Source: Geminocystis herdmanii PCC 6308
GTDB lineage: Bacteria; Cyanobacteriota; Cyanobacteriia; Cyanobacteriales; Cyanobacteriaceae
Direction of reading: 5' to 3'
DNA length: 64,000 nt
Assembly (NCBI RefSeq): GCF_000332235.1
Contig: NZ_CM001775.1
Coordinates: 2,386,230 to 2,450,229, forward strand
The notes beneath the pieces were generated by a model. That model saw only the letters and a program-made list of their open reading frames with translations, had not been told where the DNA came from and searched no databases. Every line of letters starts with the position of its first letter. Positions within the stretch are counted from its first letter, which is position 1. Shown here piece by piece: positions 44,989 through 53,611 of this stretch. The position numbers were made by a program, and so were the translations under genes.

Positions 44989-46017
44989 TTAAAAGTTGAT
45001 TTCCTCGATGTTTTTACCATAAACTTTTAACAAAGAAGTGTTTACTTGATCTTTTTCACTACCAAGAAGGATTAAGCGAGGGGAATTTGCTCTACCGTAG
45101 GCTTTAATGGATTCTATCTCTAATTTGAATAAGCCCGATCGAAATGTAGGGTTATATCCTCCATCATACTCAAATTTACTCAACATTAATTGTAATGAAT
45201 ATAGTTGATTCCGATCGAACTTATCTGCATCCCTCACGGTTTTAGCACGAAATACAGGGATTAAATCCACAAAAGGGATATTAATTGTCATCCATACATT
45301 TGCGATCGTATCAAAAGAATAACAATAACTGATACCATCCCACTTACCCTCACAACGGGTAATAAATTTATATCTTTGCCCGTCTCCTTGTATTCTTAAT
45401 CTAATACCATCATAAGGGGATAAATCCAAAGGGGGAGTAAAATTTTTACTTCTCACAGAAACGAAACCACCATTATTATTAGTGGAAACATTCCCCGTAA
45501 AAATAGCCTTATCTTGCCCTAAAATCAAATTACTGCTACTAACTCCCCCCATTACCACATCATCCACAGCACCCCAAAGATAAGCCTGATATTGATTTTG
45601 ACTATTAAAAGTAGATAGTAATATCTCACTGGGATTCAGATTTTTTTGAATTAAGTTGACTAATTGTTCAACATTTTCACCATTTAGACAAATAATATCA
45701 GATACCCTTTCTAGCAATGAGGAGGATAAAGTATCTTGGGCTGGATTAAAGTTAATAATTTCTGTGGTAGGGGTAGAGGTAATGGAATTAGGGGAAGTGG
45801 TGAGAATGCGTAGGGGTAAATTTTGCTTTTGTAAATAGGTAAGAGTTTCTTGAGCTAAAGGAGTATGATCATGACAGAGTAAGATTAAATTCATAGTTGA
45901 GACATAACGAGAAGTTTGTTTTCGTTCATTATTAAAAAATGATTGCAGACAACGGGAAAAAGGTAAGACATCAAAAAAACTGAGAGTATCCCAAAGGCGT
46001 TTTAACTGCATATTCAT
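44989..46017 (-). CDS. CIA30 domain-containing protein
   Basis: A 342-residue protein. Residues about 150-325 are a CIA30-type beta-sandwich: WGAVDDVVMGGVSSSNLIL, GGFVSVRSKNFTPPLDLSPYDGIRLRIQGDG and IPFVDLIPVFRAKTVRDA. CIA30 was named for a complex I assembly factor; in cyanobacteria and plastids the same domain occurs with NAD(P)-binding domains, for example in HCF173-like proteins. Here the preceding part (NLILLCHDHTPLAQETLTYL) looks like a short piece of a Rossmann-like domain without a full fold. There may be a link to NDH-1 or photosystem assembly, but none is shown. Confidence 0.75.
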   Translation of the reverse strand: MNMQLKRLWDTLSFFDVLPFSRCLQSFFNNERKQTSRYVSTMNLILLCHDHTPLAQETLTYLQKQNLPLRILTTSPNSITSTPTTEIINFNPAQDTLSSSLLERVSDIICLNGENVEQLVNLIQKNLNPSEILLSTFNSQNQYQAYLWGAVDDVVMGGVSSSNLILGQDKAIFTGNVSTNNNGGFVSVRSKNFTPPLDLSPYDGIRLRIQGDGQRYKFITRCEGKWDGISYCYSFDTIANVWMTINIPFVDLIPVFRAKTVRDADKFDRNQLYSLQLMLSKFEYDGGYNPTFRSGLFKLEIESIKAYGRANSPRLILLGSEKDQVNTSLLKVYGKNIEEINF

Positions 46018-46052
46018 TAATTTGGTATGTTCGGATAATCCATTATAAAAGA

Positions 46053-46112
46053 AGTTTGTAGTAATGGCTTTAGCCGTTTATACGGGTTGAATATTATTCA
46101 ACCCCTACGAAC
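46053..46112. repeat. Member of the GTTTGTAGT inverted-repeat family
   Basis: The first 24 bases (AGTTTGTAGTAATGGCTTTAG and on) are identical to the left part of the element at 10291. The right part, GGGTTGAATATTATTCAACCC then CTACGAAC, is a diverged end with its own palindrome. It lies between thrS and the CIA30 gene. Confidence 0.6.
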
Positions 46113-46115
46113 AAA

Positions 46116-47915
46116 TTAAAAATTACCGTGAGATTCGATCGAGCTTACCAGTTTTTCCATCACTTCAGTAACAGCAATAGCGCCCAACTCCCCAGAAGCA
46201 CGGGTACGAATATTAAGGGTATTATTAGCTACTTCCTCACCGCCCACCACCGCCATGACGGGGATTTTTTGTTTTTCACCGTTACGAATCATCTTACCTA
46301 ATCTTTCGTTACTTCGATCGACTTCAGCACGAATACCAGCGAGTAACATTTTTTGACAAACATCTTCACAGTACCCCGAAAAATCCTCGTTAACGGGCAT
46401 TAAACGCACTTGAACGGGTGCTAACCACAGGGGGAAATCCCCCGCATATTCTTCAATTAAAATGCCAATAAGACGCTCTAAAGAGCCAAAGGGCGCACGG
46501 TGAATCATAATCGGGCGTTGACGAGTACCATCGGGAGCGGTATATTCTAGATCGAAACGCTCAGGTAAATTATAATCCACTTGTACTGTGCCTAATTGCC
46601 ACTCTCTTTCTAGCGCATCTTGGAAGATAAAGTCCAATTTTGGCCCATAAAATGCCGCTTCTCCTTCCGCTTCAAAGTATTCCATATCAAGGTGTTGCAC
46701 GGCGTTGCGAATAGCGTTTTGAGCTTTTTCCCACACTTCATCACCACCAATATATTTGTCAGAATTGGGATCACGGAAACTCAAACGGGCTTTAAAATTC
46801 TTCAGTTGCAAACTCTTGAAGACTGATAAAATAAGCTCAACTACGCTGAAAAATTCTGATTCTAACTGCTCAGGTGTTACAAAAAGGTGAGAATCATCCA
46901 CAGTAAAGCCTCTCACCCTTGTTAAGCCTCCTAATTCTCCTGATTGCTCATAACGATACACTGTACCAAATTCCGCTAAACGCATGGGTAATTCACGGTA
47001 CGATCGTAATTCACTTTTATAGATTTGGATATGAAAAGGGCAATTCATGGGTTTTAAGACAAAACCGACTTCTTTTTCCGCTTCCTCGGCATTGTCTGCC
47101 ATCATGGGAAACATATCTTCTTTATAGTTTTGCCAATGTCCAGAAATCTTAAATAAGTCAACTCTGCCGATGTGAGGGCTAACTACTTGTAAGTAACCCC
47201 GTTTCATTTGCTCTTTTTTCAGAAAATCCTCTAAAGTCGATCGAATTAGAGTGCCTTTTGGTGTCCAAAGTGGCAAACCCGGACCTACGGGATCGGCGAA
47301 AATAAATAAGCCTAACTCTTTACCTAGTTTACGATGATCTCTTTTTAAGGCTTCTTCTTTACGTCTTTTATACTCTGTTAGTTGCTCTGGATTTTCCCAT
47401 GCTGTGCCGTATAATCGCTGTAACTGCTTATTATTGGAGTCACCACGCCAGTAAGCTCCTGCAATACTTTCCAGTTCGATCGCTTTGGGATTCAAGTCAG
47501 CGGTGGAGTCAACGTGAGGACCTGCGCATAAATCCCACCATTCTTCGGCTAAATGGTATATGGTAATAGTATCATCGTTAATGCTGTCTAAAATCTCTAG
47601 TTTATAAGGCTCATTAATACTTTTGATCCTAGTTTGTGCTTCTTCTCGACTAACTACTTCTCGAATCACGGGCAATTTACGATTAATAATCTTAATCATC
47701 TCTTTTTTTATTGCCTTCAAATCCTTTTCTGCTATGGGTTCGGGCAAATCGAAATCGTAGTAAAAGCCATTTTCTGTCCAAGGACCGATCGTCACCTGTG
47801 CTTTAGGGTATAATTTTTGTACTGCCATCGCCATAACGTGGGAAGTGGTATGACGAATTTTTTTTAAGTTTTCTGATTCGCTGGTGCGTGGTAATTTTAT
47901 CGTTTCTGTTGTCAT
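46116..47915 (-). CDS. thrS: Threonyl-tRNA synthetase
   Basis: A class II synthetase charging tRNA-Thr. The N2 editing domain has HTTSHVMAMAVQKLYP and AGPHVDSTADLN. The catalytic core carries FVLKPMNCPFH (zinc Cys), RELPMRLAEFGTVYRYE (motif 2) and PIMIHRAPFGSLERLIGILIEEY (motif 3); the anticodon-binding domain follows. From this ATG it has 599 residues and lacks the N-terminal TGS domain, as other cyanobacterial ThrS proteins do. An ATG 12 codons upstream would translate an AAAGACGC repeat, so it was not chosen. Confidence 0.96.
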   Translation of the reverse strand: MTTETIKLPRTSESENLKKIRHTTSHVMAMAVQKLYPKAQVTIGPWTENGFYYDFDLPEPIAEKDLKAIKKEMIKIINRKLPVIREVVSREEAQTRIKSINEPYKLEILDSINDDTITIYHLAEEWWDLCAGPHVDSTADLNPKAIELESIAGAYWRGDSNNKQLQRLYGTAWENPEQLTEYKRRKEEALKRDHRKLGKELGLFIFADPVGPGLPLWTPKGTLIRSTLEDFLKKEQMKRGYLQVVSPHIGRVDLFKISGHWQNYKEDMFPMMADNAEEAEKEVGFVLKPMNCPFHIQIYKSELRSYRELPMRLAEFGTVYRYEQSGELGGLTRVRGFTVDDSHLFVTPEQLESEFFSVVELILSVFKSLQLKNFKARLSFRDPNSDKYIGGDEVWEKAQNAIRNAVQHLDMEYFEAEGEAAFYGPKLDFIFQDALEREWQLGTVQVDYNLPERFDLEYTAPDGTRQRPIMIHRAPFGSLERLIGILIEEYAGDFPLWLAPVQVRLMPVNEDFSGYCEDVCQKMLLAGIRAEVDRSNERLGKMIRNGEKQKIPVMAVVGGEEVANNTLNIRTRASGELGAIAVTEVMEKLVSSIESHGNF

Positions 47916-47993
47916 AGCATTTAATATATTTTGTCTCTCGCAAAGACGCAAAGACGCAAAGTTTTTTCATAATAAGTCCTCTCTATTTTACCT

Positions 47994-48020
47994 CGATCGA
48001 GTAACGCCGTTTTACGATCG
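47994..48020. repeat. 27-bp CGATCG-bounded palindromic element (intergenic copy)
   Basis: CGATCG at each end and the same AACGCCGTTTT-type centre as the copies in the LamG gene (39603) and hicA (60706); also exactly 27 bp. It lies between thrS and the PIN toxin gene. An AAAGACGC tandem repeat precedes it at 47936-47961. Confidence 0.7.
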
Positions 48021-48044
48021 AGCAACCCCATTTGACTAAGATTG

Positions 48045-48479
48045 TTAATCAAAAGGATTAATCACCTTAACTAAATGAGACTTATAAGTGATAATTTGCC
48101 CTTGCTGTAAATCTTCTGTAAGTAAATATTCACATTCCGAAGAAATAGCCCCACTGACGATTAAAGAATCATAGAATGAAAACTGATAACGGTAATGTAA
48201 ATCTAACGCCGTTAGGCTTATCTCTGGGGTAAGGGAAATAACATCTAAACTATCAATCATCCACTCCAAAGTCTCAATAACTTGCACTGGTGTAAACTTA
48301 CTTTTTTTTAAAAGAATATTAGATACTTCATTAAGAACTTGACTAGAAATAATCACCTCAATTTCTTTATTTTCAATCCAAGATAAAGCCATTTCTTTTT
48401 TGCTAATATCTTTCTCATTACTAGATTCTAAAAGAGCATAAATAAAAACATTAGTATCAAAAAAATATTTATCTTTCAT
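48045..48479 (-). CDS. PIN-domain ribonuclease toxin
   Basis: A 144-residue PIN domain. Active-site acids are in KYFFDTNVFIYALLE, SSQVLNEVSNILLKKS and QFSFYDSLIVSGAISSECEYLLTEDLQ. The start is the ATG overlapping the antitoxin gene end by 11 bases (ATGAAAGATAA), which puts the conserved first Asp at residue 8 as in other PIN toxins; a longer frame reaches 41 codons upstream through the antitoxin gene but is not credible. RNA cleavage is expected; the target is unknown. Confidence 0.85.
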   Translation of the reverse strand: MKDKYFFDTNVFIYALLESSNEKDISKKEMALSWIENKEIEVIISSQVLNEVSNILLKKSKFTPVQVIETLEWMIDSLDVISLTPEISLTALDLHYRYQFSFYDSLIVSGAISSECEYLLTEDLQQGQIITYKSHLVKVINPFD

Positions 48480-48669
48480 TTCTTTCTTCCCTAGAAGGAA
48501 TATCACTAATAGGGGTGCTATTTTCTCTACACCATTGAGCAAAATCCTTTCTAGTACGTTTTTTTGTCTTAGCTTTATCCAATAAATTAAGACTTTTATC
48601 ACCTATTAAAGATTGAGCTTTTACTAAATCTTTTTCATTTTCGATTTCAATAATTAACCGCATATTCAT
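48469..48669 (-). CDS. Antitoxin partner of PIN-domain toxin
   Basis: A 66-residue protein: a short strand region (MRLIIEIENEKDLVKAQSLIGD) and a basic, helical C-terminus (KTKKRTRKDFAQWCREN) ending in an acidic tail. The size, the 11-base overlap with the toxin gene and the order (antitoxin first) fit a type II antitoxin. It belongs to no antitoxin family that I can name. Start at the first or third codon (both ATG). Confidence 0.7.
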   Translation of the reverse strand: MNMRLIIEIENEKDLVKAQSLIGDKSLNLLDKAKTKKRTRKDFAQWCRENSTPISDIPSREERNER

Positions 48670-48692
48670 TTTAATAAAAAATTTTTTTTCCC

Positions 48693-48720
48693 GTAGAGGT
48701 ATAAAATTTTACGCCTCTAC
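48693..48720. repeat. Dispersed inverted repeat (GTAGAGACGTAAAA family)
   Basis: GTAGAGGTATAAAA and TTTTACGCCTCTAC are complementary at 12 of 14 positions, with no loop. It is a relative of the repeat at 20711-20738 and sits just upstream of the antitoxin start. Confidence 0.7.
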
Positions 48721-48757
48721 AATGATTTTACCTTCATTAGTTTTCTTTTGTCTAACG

Positions 48758-48795
48758 TAGGTTTTGTTGGGTTTCGTTTCCTCAACCCAACCTAC
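48758..48795. repeat. Dispersed inverted repeat (GTAGGTTGGGTTGAGG family)
   Basis: GTAGGTTTTGTTGGGTT and AACCCAACCTAC form the arms of a 38-bp element of a type common in cyanobacterial gaps. Its right arm overlaps the 3' end of the oxidoreductase gene and encodes that protein's last residues (CRLG) and stop. A related piece lies at 11310-11345. Confidence 0.65.
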
Positions 48796-49750
48796 AAGAA
48801 GTTTTGTTTTGAAAAGATTTTAGGGTTGCTTGAGCTACTTTTAAACTATAGGCACTATCAGTATTTTTGATATATAGTGGTTTTCCAGTACGCAAATGTT
48901 CTATAACTAGGTTCGTATCTTGGGCGAATAATCCCCGCCGACTGGCAACTTCTAAGATAATTTCTTCTTCTCCTCGTTTGATTTTTCCTTGTTCTCCATC
49001 AAATACTAATGTACCTAGATCGCCATATATTTCCAGAGTTCGATCGTTCGTCTGAAATTGATTACCTTTACCATAGGTAAGAGACACCATCATCTCATTT
49101 TTGAATTGTAATTGGGCTTGACACCAACAGGAAGAAAAATAACCACTTTCAGGCGCATCCCAAAAACGAGCATCACAATTCACGGATTCCACTTCCCCAA
49201 ATAAATCTGTAAATCGATTGATACGAGACACCCCGCCAACAAACGGAAAACCAAATAATTCATAATTATAAGTCCAATGGAGAGTAACCTTGGGCTTTGT
49301 TAAGATTGTACTATAACGAGCTAAAAAAGGTGTGCCAATTTCTGGTAAATATTTTTTAATGGCTTGATGTACTCCTCCTAGTAACTCAATGTGTTCGACA
49401 TGGAGTAATTTTTGTTTTGCTTGTGCTAGGTTAATCAACTCCTCACTTTCACTAGAGTTGAGGGTTAAAGGATATTCGACAATAACGTGTTTTTCGGCTA
49501 ATAATGCTTGACGGACGATCGAACCATGATCTTTGTTAACATTACAGATACAGATTAAATCTAGTGCCGAATTATTCACTAAATCTTCCCAACTTGCCAC
49601 CGCATCAACATTATACGTTTGACAAAAATCTTGAGTACTTTCCGAACTATTTCCAGCTACAGCGATTAATTCACAAAAAGGAGAATCTTGAAAAGCCTCC
49701 GCCCTTCTTTTGGCGGCATATCCTGTGCCGACTAAACCTACTTTAACCAT
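48782..49750 (-). CDS. Gfo/Idh/MocA family oxidoreductase
   Basis: A 322-residue NAD(P)-dependent dehydrogenase-like protein. The Rossmann motif VKVGLVGTGYAAKRRAEAF opens the protein, and LICICNVNKDHGSIVRQALLAEKHVIVEYPL carries the EKP-type catalytic region, here as VEYPL in place of the common EKP. The substrate-binding half includes GGVSRINRFTDLFGEVESV. The changed motif suggests an unusual subgroup, possibly biliverdin-reductase-like or sugar-related; the substrate is unknown. An ATG nine codons upstream is possible. The last residues come from a dispersed repeat. Confidence 0.85.
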   Translation of the reverse strand: MVKVGLVGTGYAAKRRAEAFQDSPFCELIAVAGNSSESTQDFCQTYNVDAVASWEDLVNNSALDLICICNVNKDHGSIVRQALLAEKHVIVEYPLTLNSSESEELINLAQAKQKLLHVEHIELLGGVHQAIKKYLPEIGTPFLARYSTILTKPKVTLHWTYNYELFGFPFVGGVSRINRFTDLFGEVESVNCDARFWDAPESGYFSSCWCQAQLQFKNEMMVSLTYGKGNQFQTNDRTLEIYGDLGTLVFDGEQGKIKRGEEEIILEVASRRGLFAQDTNLVIEHLRTGKPLYIKNTDSAYSLKVAQATLKSFQNKTSCRLG

Positions 49751-49881
49751 TTTTTGTTCTAAACCGTAATTTACCATATTATTTTTAGTTTATCTTTAAG
49801 CTACTACCTAACAATTAAAACCTCAAACCTTCTATAATACTTGATTAGTTTATTCTGCGTAACTTCCGTTGTTAACTATTC

Positions 49882-50676
49882 ATGGGTAAAATATATCAAG
49901 TTGAAGGAATTATTCTCAAAAAACAACCTTTGGGCGAAAATGATTTATTGATTACGATGCTTTCTCCTGATAGGGGATTAGTCAAAGCTGTTGCACCTCT
50001 AGCTAGAAATCATAACTCTCATCTTAGGGGTAAAACGGAATTATTCATCGTTAATCATTTTTCTATTGCTAAGGGTAAAAGTCTCGATCGAATCCTCGAA
50101 GTTGATACCATAGAATCCTATAGTAAACTAAGTCGAACGATCGAAAAATTAACGGTATCTCAATATTTAGCGGAGTTAGTCTTAAATTTAGCGATCGCAC
50201 AAGAAGCACAACCAGATTTATATAGTATTTTTCGAGAACATTTGTATCGCATTGAAAACACGGGGAAAGATGAGAGTTTATTCCCTTATATCTCTCAAGG
50301 GGTATTTCACTGTTTAGCTACCGCTGGAGTTGCCCCCAATGCCTATTATTGCGTTAATAGTCAACATCCCATTAACCCTAATTTTGAAGAAAGACGCTGG
50401 AAAGTCGGATTTAGCTTTGAAGCAGGAGGGTTAATTAAGAATAATCTATCATCGGTTTCGATCGATGTGAACCTTAATGCCATAGAATTAGCATTATTAC
50501 AAAGTCTTTCTGCTAAAACGGTATTTGCCATTCCTGAAAGTATCCCTTCTTCTTATTCCCATAGCGATATTGAAAAAGCATGGATTAAAATAGAAAAAGT
50601 CCTCAACGATTATCTTGAGTTTTATTTAGGTCATGTGGTAGTATCACAAAGGATTATGAAATATGCTTTAACGTAG
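49882..50676 (+). CDS. recO: DNA repair protein RecO
   Basis: RecO anneals single strands and, with RecR and RecF, loads RecA onto SSB-coated gaps. The N-terminal OB fold begins YQVEGIILKKQPLGENDLLITMLSPDRGLVKAVAPLAR. The rest is helical with the conserved LFIVNHFSIAKG and VSQYLAELVLNLA. It has 264 residues. The zinc-finger cysteines of many RecO proteins are reduced to a single pair-like region (NAYYCVN). It is a lone gene, divergent from the oxidoreductase. Confidence 0.9.
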   Translation: MGKIYQVEGIILKKQPLGENDLLITMLSPDRGLVKAVAPLARNHNSHLRGKTELFIVNHFSIAKGKSLDRILEVDTIESYSKLSRTIEKLTVSQYLAELVLNLAIAQEAQPDLYSIFREHLYRIENTGKDESLFPYISQGVFHCLATAGVAPNAYYCVNSQHPINPNFEERRWKVGFSFEAGGLIKNNLSSVSIDVNLNAIELALLQSLSAKTVFAIPESIPSSYSHSDIEKAWIKIEKVLNDYLEFYLGHVVVSQRIMKYALT

Positions 50677-50826
50677 AGAAAAAGAAATAATATTTCCTGT
50701 CAATTTTCTTAATCAATGTACTTCGTAGTTAATGCCAGATTTGATTTTAAGAAAATACTCCTAAATAATTTATACTAATTATTAGACTAAGTAAATACTA
50801 ATTAAATAACTTAGAATTGAATAAAA

Positions 50827-52206
50827 ATGCCTGTATCAGACACAGAAAAACAAGAATTATCAGAATTAAAATCTATATCTTTAAATCATGAAAATATCGA
50901 CGAAGAATTAATTGAAAATACGGCAAAAAAAGGATTCATGGCAGTATTAAAAAATTCAAGTTTTCTGGTACTTTGGTTAGGGCAAGTTTTCTCTCAATTA
51001 GCCGATAAAATATATTTAGTTTTAATCATTGCTATTATTAGCAGTAATTTCCAAACCGAAGGAGAAAGCATTAGTCGTTGGGTATCCTTAGTGATGATTG
51101 CCTTTACTATTCCTGCTGTCTTATTCGGGTCATTAGCAGGAGTATATGTCGATCGATGGTCAAAAAAAGCTGTATTAGTTTCCTCAAATTTAATCAGAGG
51201 AATGTTAGTTTTTCTGATCCCTTTTTGCTTATTAAATAATAATATTAACCAAAAATTTTTAAACTTTCCCGTAGGATTTTGGTTAATTTTATTGATAACT
51301 TTTTCTGTATCTACAGCAACTCAATTTTTTGCTCCAGCCGAACAATCTACCATCCCTTTAATTGTAAAAAAACAAAATTTATTAGCCGCTAATTCTGTTT
51401 ATACAACTACCATGATGGCAATGTTAATTATCGGTTTTGCCATTGGTGATCCCATTTTAGAATTAATTGGTAATTGGGGTACAAAATTTAACTTGAATTA
51501 TGCCCAAGAATTATTTGTGGGAATCTCCTATTTATTCGCAGGATTAATCTTATTAAGTCTCAATACTCAAGAAAAAGATAAGGATAAACAAACGGAAGAA
51601 AAACACCCCATCGAAGATATAAAAGAAGGTTTACGATACCTACAAAAAAATCATCGAGTGCGCAATGCCCTGTTTCAGTTAGTAATTTTGTTCTCAATTT
51701 TTGCGGCTTTGGCAGTGTTAGCTGTACGTTTAGCGGAAACCATACCGGGGATGGAAGCCTCTCAGTTTGGTTATCTTTTGGCTTCCACTGGAGTTGGTAT
51801 TGCCATCGGAGGCACGATCGTAACTCACCAGAATATTATTACTTCCCATAGTCAACTAGGTTTTTGGGGATCAATGGGGATGTCTTTTGCTTTAATGGGT
51901 TTATCTGTTTCTACCCATAGCCTCTTTTTTGCCTTAGTTATGACGGTTATTTTAGGTATTTTTGCCGCCTTTGTCGGGATTCCTATGCAGACGACTATTC
52001 AAGGAGAAACCCCCCCTGATATGCGGGGAAAAGTATTTGGTTTGCAAAATAACGCCGTTAACATTGCCTTATCTTTACCCTTAGCTTTAGCCGGTATTGC
52101 TGAAACGTATCTTGGACTACAAATAGTATTTTTTATCCTCGCTTTATTCGCCATTGTCGGAGGATGGTTAACTTCTTGGATTAGCCAAACATCAGGAACA
52201 AATTAA
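50827..52206 (+). CDS. MFS transporter
   Basis: A 459-residue integral membrane protein with about 12 helices after a 35-residue cytoplasmic leader. The motif-A-like loop GVYVDRWSKKAVLVSSN lies between helices 2 and 3, and a second related loop, GIPMQTTIQGETPPDMRGKVFGLQN, lies late in the protein. This architecture is that of the MFS_3/enterobactin-exporter-like group, which exports siderophores, drugs or metabolites. No substrate can be assigned. Confidence 0.85.
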   Translation: MPVSDTEKQELSELKSISLNHENIDEELIENTAKKGFMAVLKNSSFLVLWLGQVFSQLADKIYLVLIIAIISSNFQTEGESISRWVSLVMIAFTIPAVLFGSLAGVYVDRWSKKAVLVSSNLIRGMLVFLIPFCLLNNNINQKFLNFPVGFWLILLITFSVSTATQFFAPAEQSTIPLIVKKQNLLAANSVYTTTMMAMLIIGFAIGDPILELIGNWGTKFNLNYAQELFVGISYLFAGLILLSLNTQEKDKDKQTEEKHPIEDIKEGLRYLQKNHRVRNALFQLVILFSIFAALAVLAVRLAETIPGMEASQFGYLLASTGVGIAIGGTIVTHQNIITSHSQLGFWGSMGMSFALMGLSVSTHSLFFALVMTVILGIFAAFVGIPMQTTIQGETPPDMRGKVFGLQNNAVNIALSLPLALAGIAETYLGLQIVFFILALFAIVGGWLTSWISQTSGTN

Positions 52207-52259
52207 GTTCAAAATTCTTCATACTAGATATAGATTTATTTTTATTTTAATTTAGAATT

Positions 52260-52718
52260 ATGTTAGTAAATAATTATTCTTTCTCTAAAACCGTTTATCA
52301 GATTTTAATTTTATTAGGTTTAAGTACTGGTGCGATCGTATTCGGTGTCATTCCTGAAATAAATTCACAAACGATTACTTTTAATAATCATGTGGTAGCT
52401 CAAAGTGTTAGTGATGGAGATTTAAAAAAATATGCCCAAGCTGCGATCGAGATCGAAAACTTGAGAGTTACAACTTTAAGCAACATAGAAAGTATCGTTG
52501 GCAAGTCAAAACCTAGTCAGTTAAACTGCTATCAAGAAAATACCTTCAATCAATTACCAAGTAATGCCCGTAACATAGCAGAAAATTATTGTCAGCAATC
52601 CGAAGCCATTGTCAAAAAACATGGATTAACTAATACTCAATTTAATCAAATTCATCAGCAAGTTAGAAATAATCCTACTTTGAAACAAAAAGTACAAACA
52701 ATGATTGGGCAAATGTAA
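52260..52718 (+). CDS. Secreted DUF4168 protein
   Basis: A 152-residue protein with an N-terminal hydrophobic segment (ILILLGLSTGAIVFGVIP) that is either a signal peptide or an anchor. The mature part matches DUF4168: VSDGDLKKYAQAAIEIENLR near residue 55 and GLTNTQFNQIHQQVRNNPTLKQKV at the end. Function is unknown. It contains two cysteines that could pair in the periplasm. It starts 54 bases after the MFS gene on the same strand. Confidence 0.8.
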   Translation: MLVNNYSFSKTVYQILILLGLSTGAIVFGVIPEINSQTITFNNHVVAQSVSDGDLKKYAQAAIEIENLRVTTLSNIESIVGKSKPSQLNCYQENTFNQLPSNARNIAENYCQQSEAIVKKHGLTNTQFNQIHQQVRNNPTLKQKVQTMIGQM

Positions 52719-52923
52719 TTAGAAGATGATCAAGTGTGTAGTTTTAACAAATTTTATTTAAAAATTGCACATTTTCTGAGGGTTTCAAGTAGAGATATGA
52801 TGTAATTTGTTTTTTGTCAATCTAAGAATTAGGCTAAATACCTTGATTTATAATTATTTAACCTAAAATCTAATACCTACAACCTAACACCCTAATCGAT
52901 AAATACTATGAGGCAAACCCTAA

Positions 52924-53394
52924 TTATAATTTGCTAATAATTCTTTGTAAAATTTCGATACCCGTAAACGCTTGCCAACCAAAAACTAATAGCATACTCA
53001 TATTGATACCCACATGACTCAATCTAGCGAAAGCATTACCTTTTTGCATATAGGGTACTAAGGAAGCGGAAACGGCTACCATTGACATCATACCTAATCC
53101 TGCTAATAAGTGTGGTCCTACAAATAATTTACCATTGTTAATATAAGTCACCGCCATACCGCCGATCGTGCCTAAGACTACCAAAGCCATAAAAATTGCC
53201 CCGACTTTATGATGACGATTAGCAAAATTACCTTTAATTAACTCTTTTCTAGCTTCTTTGTCAGCTTGACGAGTTTTTTTCGCTTTTATTCCTAAATATA
53301 AAGCATAAATGGCGGTGGCAAATAATACCCACATTAGAATAGGATGTCCAAATTGTGACCATGTTTTTACCGCTTGGGGAATCTCAAAATTCAT
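52924..53394 (-). CDS. DUF4079 domain-containing membrane protein
   Basis: A 156-residue protein with four membrane helices. Conserved-looking parts are QFGHPILMWVLFATAIYALYLG, KGNFANRHHKVGAIFMALVVLGTIGGM and GPHLLAGLGMMSMVA. The paired histidines (NRHHKVG) and HPILMW recall cytochrome b561-like folds, so heme binding is possible but not shown. The family is found in cyanobacteria and chloroplasts. It is transcribed divergently from the M16 peptidase gene. Confidence 0.85.
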   Translation of the reverse strand: MNFEIPQAVKTWSQFGHPILMWVLFATAIYALYLGIKAKKTRQADKEARKELIKGNFANRHHKVGAIFMALVVLGTIGGMAVTYINNGKLFVGPHLLAGLGMMSMVAVSASLVPYMQKGNAFARLSHVGINMSMLLVFGWQAFTGIEILQRIISKL

Positions 53395-53611
53395 TGTTTT
53401 TTTACCTTATCTATTTCAATTACTTAATATAAATTAACACGATCGAGTTCACCTGATAAGGATTGGTAATAAAATAACTTAGGAAACTACACCGCATCAT
53501 CAACAAAATAAAAATATCTTTGCGTCTTTGCATGAGGAAAAGATAAATCAAGATGAAGAACTCTCACGTTAGAATAAAAATTGTAACTAAACTATTGAAC
53601 CAAAATCTCCT

